The notes under the pieces: generated by a model
The model's input: only the letters and a program-made list of their open reading frames with translations
Database searches by the model: none
What the model was told of the DNA's origin: nothing
DNA from: Pelagibacterium lentulum
GTDB taxonomy: Bacteria; Pseudomonadota; Alphaproteobacteria; Rhizobiales; Devosiaceae
Direction of reading: 5' to 3'
DNA length: 64,000 bases
Assembly (NCBI RefSeq): GCF_003992625.1
Contig: NZ_RZMW01000029.1
Coordinates: forward strand, 62,001-126,000
Position numbers and translations under genes: made by a program
Shown: positions 23,520 to 31,961 of the stretch, one piece after another
Layout: each line of letters begins with the position of its first letter
Numbering within the stretch: position 1 is the first letter of the stretch

Positions 23520-23674
23520 CGCTTCAAATTAAGGGCATAGGCAATAAAGTTCAATCACACTTTAGCTCTCAAGTGCCTCAAATTTATAGGTGAACATCGC
23601 AAAACACCCTCTTGCATTGCAAAACAGGTGTGTCACCCTGTCGCAGTCAGAACCCAAAACGTTAGGAGGACGAT

Positions 23675-23929
23675 ATGGAATTTGACGGTGTAGGCTGGAT
23701 TGCAGCCATCATCATCGGCGGCCTTGCCGGGTGGCTGGCAAAGATGTTCATGAAAACCAACACGGGCCTACTGCTCAACATTGTGCTTGGCATTGTGGGT
23801 GCTGTTTTGGCCAGCCTGCTACTGGGTGTCGTCGGCATCTCTTTTGGAGGCTGGTTCGGTTATCTCATCGCAGGCTTTATCGGCGCCTGCATCATCATAG
23901 CGATTGCCCGCGCGGTTACTAATCGCTGA
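23675..23929 (+). CDS. GlsB/YeaQ/YmgE-family stress-response membrane protein
   Basis: An 84-residue hydrophobic protein with three membrane segments and the family's glycine pattern (IAAIIIGGLAGWLAKMFMKT, LLLNIVLGIVGAVLASLLLG, GYLIAGFIGACIIIAIARAV). The role is poorly defined; relatives are induced by envelope or acid stress. A strong ribosome site (taggagg) precedes the ATG. It is a single gene divergent from soxR. Confidence 0.9.
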   Translation: MEFDGVGWIAAIIIGGLAGWLAKMFMKTNTGLLLNIVLGIVGAVLASLLLGVVGISFGGWFGYLIAGFIGACIIIAIARAVTNR

Positions 23930-23982
23930 CCAACACTCTCTTGGCCGACCGTTGCACAGCGGCCGGCCAGCATGAGATAGTT

Positions 23983-25308
23983 CTACCGCACGAACGTATC
24001 GCGCTGCGCTGCGCCCGCCGGAACCGGCAATTGCATATTGGCGCACAATGTCCGGATATTTGTCGCGACCAGATCGGCGAAATTCTTGCCGCCGGTGTGA
24101 TGCAGTCGATCGAGGACAGCGGCAAGCTCGGGCACCACGTTTTCGATCAGCCTTGCCATGATGCGACGTCGGCCTGCCGGTGCTGAAAAGCCCAGATCGG
24201 CCAGAAACGCATCGAAGTCCGCGGCTGTCATCGCTTCAAGGCTATCGGCCTTACCTATCCGGAACGCAAATTCATCGGTCGTATTGCGATCCAGCATTGT
24301 CGGCATCACGTCATAGCGCGGCGTGGTTGCGTATCGGCCCTTCGCGAGATGAAAGATCGAGAAGTTCTTGGCATGACCGTCAACATTGCCGATCAGCATG
24401 TCGAACAGACTTGCCTGCGCAAATTTCAGCCGTTCGCTGGCGGGGTCGGTGGTTTTCGCCAGTATCCTTGCGATAGCCTCGGCACTGAACTTGCGTCCCC
24501 CTTCGCCGTAGCGCTCGTATTTCTGCCGCGCGTTGAGACCCAGCGCCTGACAGAAATCTTCCTGATGACGCCGGACGATCCGCCCCTCATCATCGAGCGC
24601 TCGGTCATAGCGGGTTATGACCAGCACCTCGATGCCTGCGATTTCCCTGATTTCGGTATGGGCCGTGGGGAAACCGATCTGGTTCGAGAGTGCCATGGCA
24701 TGATGCTCGTGCCGCGCATCGTTGCGATGCCGCTCGTCGGGCACCTTGATTATATGGGTGGTTGGCGCGCCCGATCCCGGCTTGGGCAGGCCAAATTGCC
24801 CGTTGGGCAGCAGCGTCAGGGCGATCTTGCTTTGCACCCCCGCAAGCGGCGATGGGTCCACGACCTCTTGCGGCATTGGTTCACGGCGATGCAGCGCTAT
24901 GACGATATCGGTCAATTGCTCCGCGTCCAATCCGTCATAATCGTGCGGCAATTCGCCGGGCACTTTGGCTGGCGGCTGGCCCTCGGGCAGGACAGACACC
25001 GCACCGGGGCAATCCTTGCCAAGATGGAAAAGGATTCCCGCAATATCGGAGGCTTCCAGTCCATGCCGTGCGATAATGTCAGCGCGGGCACTGTCACGCT
25101 CGGGCAGCAGATTATCGAAAAAGCCGCGTGTTTCATAATCGCCGAACCGACCATCAGCGAGCGGAAACGAGAGCGAGAGCGCCAGTGCATCGGCGCGTGC
25201 GAGATAGGCGTCTGCATAGCCAAACGCGAGGTCGCCCCGATCGTCCCGGCGCAACCGCCCTATCGGCGCATCGAACCCGTCCAGCCGGACATCGAGAACC
25301 AGCGCCAT
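23983..25308 (-). CDS. hipA: HipA-family serine/threonine kinase toxin
   Basis: A 441-residue kinase. The N-terminal HipA domain contains LALSLSFPLADGRFGDYETR and FFDNLLPERDSARADIIARH. The kinase region has GVQSKIALTLLPNGQFGLPK (P-loop-like), THIIKVPDE (ATP-binding Lys), the catalytic loop DMLIGNVDGHAKNFSIFHLA with Asp and Asn, and TPRYDVMPTMLD (Mg-binding Asp). HipA kinases phosphorylate aminoacyl-tRNA synthetases and induce dormancy. The start shares one base with the hipB stop (TGATG). All key residues are present, so the toxin appears intact. Confidence 0.92.
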   Translation of the reverse strand: MALVLDVRLDGFDAPIGRLRRDDRGDLAFGYADAYLARADALALSLSFPLADGRFGDYETRGFFDNLLPERDSARADIIARHGLEASDIAGILFHLGKDCPGAVSVLPEGQPPAKVPGELPHDYDGLDAEQLTDIVIALHRREPMPQEVVDPSPLAGVQSKIALTLLPNGQFGLPKPGSGAPTTHIIKVPDERHRNDARHEHHAMALSNQIGFPTAHTEIREIAGIEVLVITRYDRALDDEGRIVRRHQEDFCQALGLNARQKYERYGEGGRKFSAEAIARILAKTTDPASERLKFAQASLFDMLIGNVDGHAKNFSIFHLAKGRYATTPRYDVMPTMLDRNTTDEFAFRIGKADSLEAMTAADFDAFLADLGFSAPAGRRRIMARLIENVVPELAAVLDRLHHTGGKNFADLVATNIRTLCANMQLPVPAGAAQRDTFVR

Positions 25309-25574
25309 CAGCGAGACCGGATAACGAGATCAAGCCCAAGTGTATTGAGCACCCTGAGCGTCTTGCCGATTTCAGCCGTGGGCTTTCCCCGCTCAAGTTC
25401 GGAAACGAACCTGCGCCCCACCCCGGCGAGGTCGGCAAAATCCTGCTGGCTCAGCCCGCGCGTCTTGCGCCGGGCCGCGACCATCGCGCCAATTTCTGCG
25501 AGATCGTCAATAGTGCGCTCGACACTGGGATCCTGCCCTCGCGCTGACTGCAGTTTCAAACCTTCGGGCATCAT
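25308..25574 (-). CDS. hipB: HipB-like XRE-family antitoxin
   Basis: An 88-residue helix-turn-helix antitoxin: IGAMVAARRKTRGLSQQDFA, DLAGVGRRFVSELERGKPTA, EIGKTLRVLNTLGLDLVIRS. It binds HipA and represses the operon. Start ATG at 25574 (ATGATG, so 25571 is equally possible) follows aaggatagg; the longer upstream frame runs through the operators. Three palindromic sites at 25602-25702 lie directly upstream. Confidence 0.9.
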   Translation of the reverse strand: MMPEGLKLQSARGQDPSVERTIDDLAEIGAMVAARRKTRGLSQQDFADLAGVGRRFVSELERGKPTAEIGKTLRVLNTLGLDLVIRSR

Positions 25575-25601
25575 CGCCCTATCCTTCTCGCTTGATATTG
25601 C

Positions 25602-25702
25602 TCCCGAACGGGAACAAATATAACACGAGTTGCAGGAAACGCAAGGTTTGCTCCCGTTCGGTATCAATTGCTGCGTAAATATCACCCTGCTCCCGAACGG
25701 GA
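25602..25702. promoter_or_regulatory. three HipB operator copies
   Basis: TCCCG-N2-CGGGA occurs at 25602-25613 and 25691-25702 (perfect) and as TCCCGTTCGGTA at 25652-25663 (one half degenerate). Spacings are 50 and 39 bases. The multi-site array upstream of hipB is as expected for cooperative HipB/HipA repression. Confidence 0.8.
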
Positions 25703-25820
25703 TCATTACGCTTTATCGCACGAAGTTCACCGGCCTATCCTGTTAATTGGCAACGCCCCTTGACCAAGGATCGCAAATCCGCTTTCCCTCAGCGCAGTCA
25801 ATGCCGGATTGTCCAGAGCC

Positions 25821-26615
25821 ATGCGCGAACGCCTGATTACCCTGATTTCCTCCCGCAACTGGGAGCGTTTCATCATCACGATCATCATAATTAACGCCAT
25901 AACGCTCGGCCTTGAAACCGTGCCGCCCGTCATGGATTCGGCAGGCTGGTTTCTCGAAGCGTTCGATCAGTTCATTCTCGGCATCTTTGTCATCGAGATA
26001 GCCTTACGGCTTTACGCGCACCGGCTGCGCTTTTTCCGCGATCCGTGGTCGATTTTCGATTTCACCATCGTCGCCATTGCGCTTATGCCGACTACAGGCG
26101 CTTTTTCGGTGCTGCGCGCGCTGCGCATCCTGCGTGTCCTGCGCCTGATTTCCGTCGTACCATCGCTTCGGAAGGTTGTCGGCGGCCTCATCAATGCCCT
26201 GCCCGGCCTCGCCTCCATTTTCGTTCTGCTGATGCTGGTCTTTTATGTTTTCGCCGTTATGGCGACCAAACTCTACGGGCAGGATTTCCCCGAATGGTTC
26301 GGCGACATCGGCAAGTCCTTCTATTCACTGTTCCAGATCATGACCTTTGAAAGCTGGTCGATGGGCATCGTGCGCCCGGTGATGGAAGTGCATCCCTGGG
26401 CCTGGGCGTTCTTTGTGCCCTTCATTGCCTGTACGGCCTTCACGGTGCTCAATCTCTTCATCGGTGTCATCGTGTCAGCCATGCAAGAAGAGCACGAGTC
26501 GACCGCTGAGGCCGACCGCGCTGCCATTCACACCGAAACAGGGTTGGTGCTTGCAGAGGTTCGCGCCCTGCGCGCCGAAGTGGCCGAATTGCGCAAGGAG
26601 CGTGAAACCGGGTAA
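25821..26615 (+). CDS. bacterial voltage-gated sodium channel (NaChBac/NavAb type)
   Basis: A 264-residue, six-helix ion channel. The S4 voltage sensor has arginines every third residue (VLRALRILRVLRLISVVPSL), and the pore loop reads TFESWSM, close to the TLESWAS/TLESWSM sodium filters of NaChBac and NavAb. S6 is followed by a charged C-terminal helix (STAEADRAAIHTETGLVLAE, VRALRAEVAELRKERETG), the tetramerising coiled coil of BacNav channels. Upstream a TTG at 25809 is a possible earlier start, but the ATG at 25821 fits better; no strong ribosome site is visible. Found in marine and alkaliphilic bacteria, linked to motility and pH. Confidence 0.88.
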   Translation: MRERLITLISSRNWERFIITIIIINAITLGLETVPPVMDSAGWFLEAFDQFILGIFVIEIALRLYAHRLRFFRDPWSIFDFTIVAIALMPTTGAFSVLRALRILRVLRLISVVPSLRKVVGGLINALPGLASIFVLLMLVFYVFAVMATKLYGQDFPEWFGDIGKSFYSLFQIMTFESWSMGIVRPVMEVHPWAWAFFVPFIACTAFTVLNLFIGVIVSAMQEEHESTAEADRAAIHTETGLVLAEVRALRAEVAELRKERETG

Positions 26616-26621
26616 ACGCCC

Positions 26622-27257
26622 CTACCAGCCGCAGGCTTCGCGCACCGGCAGCAACGCCTGATCGATGCCGTCGATTTGAAAACTCACGGTTGCAGAGCGC
26701 TGCCCCTGGGGTTGCGCCCGCACGATCAGCCGTTCGGTCTGGCGCAACTGGTTGATAAAGGCCATCGCGTCCTCATTGCTGAAAAAGCTCAATGATGTCC
26801 GGTCGGCACTCAATTGCAGGGACTGGCTGCGTCCGGGTAGCCGGTCGAACTGGATAGTGAGGATGCCGCTGTTGGAATTCTCGGTGCCTAACGTCTGACC
26901 TGCAAAAGCGAACTGCACCTGGGTCTGCCCATCAATGCACAGGATCGTCAAACGCGCGGGCGCGCGGCCGCGGGGCAAGGCTGGAATGAGTTGCTCGGAC
27001 TGGAGCGCGGCAAAGGGCCGTTCGGTGCCTTCGATCTGGGAGACTTCTACTCCGCTTGCCCACATCCCCATTTCCGGCACAGGTTCATCCTCGGCCTCGC
27101 CGGTGAACTGCCCGGAGCGGAAAAGGGAATCATAGCAGGCAAGCCGTTCGGTGGCAGGGCCGATCAGCGCGCACCGCTCGGGTGTTTGTGCAAGAGCAAC
27201 ACCGCCGCCCAGCGTGCCTGCAATCATCACGCTTGCAGCGATAGCCGATTTGAGCAT
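26622..27257 (-). CDS. secreted VasI-like protein
   Basis: A 211-residue protein with a signal peptide (MLKSAIAASVMIAGTLGGGV, cleavage after ALA-QT) and a mature part that begins with the VasI-type motif RCALIGPATERLACYDSLF. The following beta-rich region (RLTILCIDGQTQVQFAFAGQ, DRTSLSFFSNEDAMAFINQL) also fits the VasI family, first named from type VI secretion clusters. No type VI secretion gene is nearby, so a housekeeping envelope role is more likely. The ATG at 27257 has aggaagg upstream. Confidence 0.65.
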   Translation of the reverse strand: MLKSAIAASVMIAGTLGGGVALAQTPERCALIGPATERLACYDSLFRSGQFTGEAEDEPVPEMGMWASGVEVSQIEGTERPFAALQSEQLIPALPRGRAPARLTILCIDGQTQVQFAFAGQTLGTENSNSGILTIQFDRLPGRSQSLQLSADRTSLSFFSNEDAMAFINQLRQTERLIVRAQPQGQRSATVSFQIDGIDQALLPVREACGW

Positions 27258-27431
27258 CGAAACGTTTTCCTTCCTATTCTTCTTATCGCTGTCAATTTGG
27301 TGTCCAGCTCTCGCCAAGTCCATAGCATTTCACGCGAATGTGGCCACCGGCTTTTCCGCTTCATGGCTTGGCAGATCGAAACCAACTGCCTACATGTTTG
27401 TGCCAATGGCAAGAACAACGGAGTGTGCCCC

Positions 27432-30338
27432 ATGTCAGCAGCAGCCGCTTTTGACCTTATTGCAGAAGAAAATGTCGCTGAGGTCAACGCGCTTGCGCGC
27501 TACTACAGGCACAAAAAGACCGGTGCCGAACTGCTCTCGCTCATCAATGACGACGAGAACAAGGTTTTTGGCATTTCCTTTGCTACTCCGCCCGAAAACT
27601 CCACAGGCATCGCCCATATTCTTGAGCATTCGGTGCTTTGCGGTTCGGAAAAGTTCCCCGTCAAAAAACCCTTTGTCGAAATGCTCAAGGGCTCGCTGCA
27701 CACCTTTCTCAACGCGATGACCTTTCCCGACAAGACCGTCTATCCGGTCGCCAGCCAGAACCTGGCTGACTTTTACAATCTTACCGAGGTCTATCTCGAC
27801 GCCGTGCTGTTTCCACTTCTGAGCCGGGAGACTTTTCTTCAGGAAGGCTGGCACTATGAGCTCGAAGACCCCAATGCACCGCTGATTTACAAGGGCGTGG
27901 TGTTCAATGAAATGAAGGGCGGCTATTCCTCGCCCGATCAGGTGTTCCGGGTTTACGCGCAAGGCTCGCTTTTCCCTGAAACCACCTATGGCCACTCTTC
28001 GGGCGGCGATCCAAGGGTGATGCCGGAATTGACTTTTGAGGACTTCTCGAACTTCCACAAGCGCTACTATCACCCCTCGAACGCGCAGATCATCTTTTAT
28101 GGTGACGACGATCCCGAAAAGCGCCTGGAAATCCTCGATGCCTATCTCTCGCGCTTCGAGAAGTCCCAGCCCGCCGAACCAATTGCGCGGCAACCGCAAT
28201 TCGATGCGCCGCGGCGGGTGGAAAAGACCTATCCGGCTGACGATACCAATGCGCGCAACGCTTTCGTTTCGGTCAACTGGATGCTCGAACGCACCGAGGA
28301 CACTGAAGACAATCTGGCCCGCACGCTGATGTATCTCGCCCTTTTGGGCAATAGCGCAGCCCCGCTTTACAAAGCCCTGACCGAGTCCGGGCTTGGTGAA
28401 GCTGTTATTTCAAGTACGAGTTCAAGCTATAACCAGCCTTGGCTCTATATGGGTATGCGCGGCGTCGACGCCAAAGACGCCGACAAGATCGAAAACCTGA
28501 TCCTTGATACGCTGCGGACACTGGCAAAGGACGGCATTGATCGCGAAACAATCGAAGCAACGGTCAACACCTTTGAATTCCAGCTTCGTGAGAAAAATAC
28601 CGGCGGCTATCCCCGCGGCATCATGTATTTCTTCTCCGCGCTTGGCGACTGGCTCTATGGTGGCGATCCGATCAAGGCCCTCAAATATGAGGAAGCCCTT
28701 GCCAGCTTGAAGCAACGGCTCGATAGCGGTGAAAAACTACTGGAAGCGCTTATTTCGGACCTGTTGCTGGACAACAGCCACCGCACCACGCTTGTGCTGA
28801 AAGCCGACAAAGATCAGTCCGCCCGCGAAACCGCCGCGGAACGCGCCAAACTCGATGCAGCGCGCAGCGCCATGTCGGACGACGATGTTTCTGAAATCAT
28901 CGACACCACCAAACGTCTCAAGGCCCTGCAGAACGCACCGGACAAGCCCGAAGACCTCGCGAAAATCCCGACGCTGACGCTTGAGGATCTTGATCGCAAC
29001 ATCACCACGGTCCCGACCGAGGAACAGGCGATCTCCGGCGTTCGCACGCTCTATCATCCGCTGGCAACCAACGGCATCGTTTATCTCGATCTTGCCTTCG
29101 ATCTCAAAACACTGCCGCGCGATCTTTTGCCTTATCTGCCGCTGTTTTCCCGAGCGCTCACCCAGACCGGAACGGCAAAAGAAGACTTTGTTGCGCTAAG
29201 TCAGCATATCGGGCGCGTAACTGGGGGAATTGGCGCAACACGGCTCATCGCCCCGATCCTTGAGAGCGAGGAGGCTGCCGCCCATCTTGTGATCCGTGCC
29301 AAGGCAACGCCGGACAAGACCGGCGATATGCTCTCGATCATCGAAGACATCCTTACCAGCGCCCGGCTGGACAATCGTGACCGCATCCGTCAGATCGTAG
29401 GGGAAGACAAGGCGCGCTTCGAGGCCAGTCTCGTGCCAGCAGGGCACCAGTACGCTTTTTCGCGTTTGCGTGCCAGCTTCCATCAGGCCGACTGGCTCAA
29501 TGAAGAACTTGGCGGGATTACGCAATTGTTCTTCCTGCGCACACTGGCCGAAAAGATCGACAATGACTGGGAGGGCGTGGTCCAGGCGCTCGAAGACATC
29601 CGTTCTCACCTCATCAACGCAACCTCGGCGACCGTCAACGTCACGACAGATCGTGCCGAATGGGCGAGCTTTACCGGCGAGCTTGAAGCCTTCCTCTCGG
29701 CTCTGCCCCGCAAGCCTGTTGTATCGCAGGATTGGGGCAAGCCCTCCCCCAGCGTCAACGAAGGCCTGACGATACCGGCACAGGTCAATTACGTTGCCAA
29801 GGGCGCCAATCTCAAGGCATTGGGGCACGAGCCTTCCGGCGCGCTGAGTGTTGTGACCAAATATCTTGGCACCAGCTATCTCTGGGACAAGATACGTGTC
29901 GAAGGTGGCGCTTATGGCGGCTTCGCACGTTATGAGCCGGTGTCGGGAAGCTATGCCTTCGGGTCCTATCGCGACCCGAATCTTCTCGCCTCGCTCGATG
30001 TCTATGACAAGGCAGCCGATTATCTGCGCAACGAGCTGAGCGAAGCGGATCGGGTTCGCTCGATCATTGGCACCATCGGCGACATGGACCCATATCAATT
30101 GCCCGATGCCAAGGGCTATTCAGCCTTTGCGCGGGCACTGACGGGCGTGAGCGACGGCTACCGGCAGGAACGCCGCGAGCAGGTTCTCAACACGACCAAA
30201 AGCGATTTCAAGGCCGCTGCCGATGTGTTGGCGGCGGTTGCCCGGCAGGGCCATGTGGTCGTTATCGGGTCGCCTGAGGCAATCGAGGGCGCCAATCGCG
30301 AACGCAACGGCTTTATGAACGTCACCAAGGTTCTGTAA
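27432..30338 (+). CDS. M16-family metalloprotease, presequence-protease (PreP) type
   Basis: A 968-residue protease; the length matches PreP/M16C enzymes. The inverted zinc motif HILEH is in STGIAHILEHSVLCGSEKFP (about residue 62), with the distal Glu in GVVFNEMKGGYSSPDQVF. A central coiled hinge (DDDVSEIIDTTKRLKALQNA) separates two halves that close as a clamshell around peptides. The typical C-terminal features are SYLWDKIRVEGGAYGGFARY and GSYAFGSYRDPNL. It degrades peptides, perhaps cleaved signal peptides, in the cytoplasm (no signal peptide). I chose the ATG at 27432; the long upstream frame has no such similarity. A terminator hairpin follows. Confidence 0.9.
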   Translation: MSAAAAFDLIAEENVAEVNALARYYRHKKTGAELLSLINDDENKVFGISFATPPENSTGIAHILEHSVLCGSEKFPVKKPFVEMLKGSLHTFLNAMTFPDKTVYPVASQNLADFYNLTEVYLDAVLFPLLSRETFLQEGWHYELEDPNAPLIYKGVVFNEMKGGYSSPDQVFRVYAQGSLFPETTYGHSSGGDPRVMPELTFEDFSNFHKRYYHPSNAQIIFYGDDDPEKRLEILDAYLSRFEKSQPAEPIARQPQFDAPRRVEKTYPADDTNARNAFVSVNWMLERTEDTEDNLARTLMYLALLGNSAAPLYKALTESGLGEAVISSTSSSYNQPWLYMGMRGVDAKDADKIENLILDTLRTLAKDGIDRETIEATVNTFEFQLREKNTGGYPRGIMYFFSALGDWLYGGDPIKALKYEEALASLKQRLDSGEKLLEALISDLLLDNSHRTTLVLKADKDQSARETAAERAKLDAARSAMSDDDVSEIIDTTKRLKALQNAPDKPEDLAKIPTLTLEDLDRNITTVPTEEQAISGVRTLYHPLATNGIVYLDLAFDLKTLPRDLLPYLPLFSRALTQTGTAKEDFVALSQHIGRVTGGIGATRLIAPILESEEAAAHLVIRAKATPDKTGDMLSIIEDILTSARLDNRDRIRQIVGEDKARFEASLVPAGHQYAFSRLRASFHQADWLNEELGGITQLFFLRTLAEKIDNDWEGVVQALEDIRSHLINATSATVNVTTDRAEWASFTGELEAFLSALPRKPVVSQDWGKPSPSVNEGLTIPAQVNYVAKGANLKALGHEPSGALSVVTKYLGTSYLWDKIRVEGGAYGGFARYEPVSGSYAFGSYRDPNLLASLDVYDKAADYLRNELSEADRVRSIIGTIGDMDPYQLPDAKGYSAFARALTGVSDGYRQERREQVLNTTKSDFKAAADVLAAVARQGHVVVIGSPEAIEGANRERNGFMNVTKVL

Positions 30339-30351
30339 AACACCCAAGCAT

Positions 30352-30377
30352 GCAGCCCGGCTAAAAGACCGGGCTGC
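30352..30377. terminator. hairpin between M16 protease and DUF1428 genes
   Basis: GCAGCCCGG (30352-30360) and CCGGGCTGC (30369-30377) pair perfectly around an 8-base loop between convergent genes. T runs are weak on both sides. Confidence 0.65.
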
Positions 30378-30388
30378 ACAAGTTCATT

Positions 30389-30739
30389 TCATTGGTCGAC
30401 AATGGGCGTAAACCCACCAAAGATCATACGGGAGCCGTCGAACGGCATCTTTGCAAAATCGTCTGGACTGAACTCTTCCATCATCTTGCGATTGCACTCG
30501 TCATAGGTCGCCCTGTCGGGAAACTCGACCCAGGAAAAAACCACGGCTTCGTCTTCCTTGGCCTGCACCGCCATATGGAAATCGGTCTTTTCCCCCTTTG
30601 GCACATCGTCGCCCCAGCACTCAACGCAGCGGGTTGCACCATATTTTTTGAAGGTCTTGTACGCCTCCAGAGCCTGGTCGATATAGGCTTGCTTGTTAGC
30701 AGTCGGCACTGCCGCAACAAATCCTTGAACGTAAACCAT
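30389..30739 (-). CDS. DUF1428-family protein
   Basis: A 116-residue ferredoxin-like-fold protein: MVYVQGFVAAVPTANKQAYI, TRCVECWGDDVPKGEKTDFH, VVFSWVEFPDRATYDECNRK, RMIFGGFTPIVD. The pattern is that of DUF1428 (YbaA-like) proteins. The ATG at 30739 follows aaaggagagg; the upstream frame lacks support. Function unknown; such stress-associated dimeric alpha-beta barrels often bind small ligands. Convergent with the M16 protease gene and 82 bases downstream of the HxlR regulator gene. Confidence 0.85.
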   Translation of the reverse strand: MVYVQGFVAAVPTANKQAYIDQALEAYKTFKKYGATRCVECWGDDVPKGEKTDFHMAVQAKEDEAVVFSWVEFPDRATYDECNRKMMEEFSPDDFAKMPFDGSRMIFGGFTPIVDQ

Positions 30740-30821
30740 TTTCCTCTCCTTTGCCGGTGATGCACGATACCAAGGACGCGTTCGGCCGCCGGAAACCGAC
30801 ACCCCGTTCAAAAAAACTGTC

Positions 30822-31325
30822 TCAACCGCCTTTGCGTTCCCGCGCGGCAACTTCCAGATATGCTGCCGTCAACTGATCGAGCACCGATGGCGGCGGATCG
30901 TTCTGCCGGTGCCCCAGATGCAGATAGCGAAGCTCCTCCATAAAGCCCTCCCACATTTGCGGGCCGCCCTCTTCCAGAAGCTGGGCGCGAATGGCCAGTT
31001 CCGGCGTCACGGCAAGATGCTTGCGGCCCCACGCGCCGATCATCGCCATGATCGGCACCAATTCGATTGCCTGCTCGGTCAGGCTATAAATGACCTTCTG
31101 CTTGTGCGCACTATCGGCAGTCCGCGTGATCATCCCGCTGTCGGTCAATCGCTTGAGACGCGCTGCAAGAATGTTGGAAGCAATGCCTTCCAGCGAATTT
31201 TCCAGCAGTTCGCCAAAATGCCGTCGATTGCCGAACATAATATCGCGAAGAATGACCAAACTCCAACGATCTCCGATGACCTCCATGGTCAGGTTGATCG
31301 GGCATCCGGACTTTTCCTGGCGCAT
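30822..31325 (-). CDS. HxlR-family transcriptional regulator
   Basis: A 167-residue winged-helix regulator: SGCPINLTMEVIGDRWSLVI, LRDIMFGNRRHFGELLENSL, EGIASNILAARLKRLTDSGM, and a C-terminal helical tail. Cys in SGCPIN could be a redox sensor, as in some HxlR/YodB proteins. The ATG at 31325 follows gcgaggtga. It is divergent from the DHFR-like gene at 31410; two palindromic TTGCA-type sites between them are its likely operators. Confidence 0.87.
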   Translation of the reverse strand: MRQEKSGCPINLTMEVIGDRWSLVILRDIMFGNRRHFGELLENSLEGIASNILAARLKRLTDSGMITRTADSAHKQKVIYSLTEQAIELVPIMAMIGAWGRKHLAVTPELAIRAQLLEEGGPQMWEGFMEELRYLHLGHRQNDPPPSVLDQLTAAYLEVAARERKGG

Positions 31326-31346
31326 ATTCACCTCGCATAAAACCAC

Positions 31347-31393
31347 TTGCATAATACAATTGGTTTGCCCTAACATCCAGTTGCAAAATGCAA
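31347..31393. promoter_or_regulatory. two HxlR operator half-palindromes
   Basis: TTGCA-AAA-TGCAA (31381-31393, perfect) and TTGCATAATACAA (31347-31359, imperfect) lie 34 bases apart between divergent hxlR-type and reductase genes. Confidence 0.65.
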
Positions 31394-31409
31394 TCTGAGG
31401 ACGATTATC

Positions 31410-31961
31410 ATGCGCAAGGTTATTGCCTGGAACGTTATGAGCCTTGATGGATATTTCGAGGGAGACGCACCTTGGCAGCTCGACTTTCACGCGTTGGTCT
31501 GGGGTGAAGAAATGGAGGCATTCTCGCTTGAGCAGGGCGACGACATGGACATTCTTGTATTCGGGCGCCGGACATATGAGGGCATGGCCGCGCATTGGCG
31601 CACCGAAACCGGCGCTGTCGCCGATTTCATGAACGCGGTCGACAAGCGCATTGCCTCACGCAGCCTGCAATCGGTGGACTGGAACAATTCCGCGCTCATT
31701 GAAGGGGACGTTTCCAAGGCCATCGGCGCACTAAAGCAGCAGAAGGGGAAAAACATATATGTCTTTGGCAGCGCTGATCTTCTTGAAACGCTGTTGGCCG
31801 ACAATCTCGTTGACGAATACCGCATCTGCCTTGCGCCAATCGTGCGTGGATCGGGCACTCCGCTGTTCAAGCCAGGCAGCAAGACCGGCGCCATGGATCT
31901 GCTCGAAGCGCGAGCGCTCAAGACCGGCGGCGTCCTCTTGCGTTACGGTTTAAAACCATGA
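31410..31961 (+). CDS. dihydrofolate reductase-family (RibD C-terminal) protein
   Basis: A 183-residue reductase-fold protein: MRKVIAWNVMSLDGYFEGDA, DILVFGRRTYEGMAAHWRTE, KNIYVFGSADLLETLLADNL, VDEYRICLAPIVRGSGTPLF. This is the RibD C-terminal/DHFR-like fold, which binds NADPH; the substrate is unknown and a folate role is doubtful. A tgagg ribosome site precedes it. It overlaps the SRPBCC gene by four bases (ATGA) and is controlled by the divergent HxlR regulator. Confidence 0.9.
   Translation: MRKVIAWNVMSLDGYFEGDAPWQLDFHALVWGEEMEAFSLEQGDDMDILVFGRRTYEGMAAHWRTETGAVADFMNAVDKRIASRSLQSVDWNNSALIEGDVSKAIGALKQQKGKNIYVFGSADLLETLLADNLVDEYRICLAPIVRGSGTPLFKPGSKTGAMDLLEARALKTGGVLLRYGLKP

Noticed and set aside
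23520-23674. Possible SoxR box upstream of soxR itself
   Set aside because: Only isolated CTTGAG/TTGAA halves are present, with no symmetrical box between promoter hexamers.
27435-28199. 254-codon frame antisense to the M16 protease
   Set aside because: No start signals or homology features; shadow frame.
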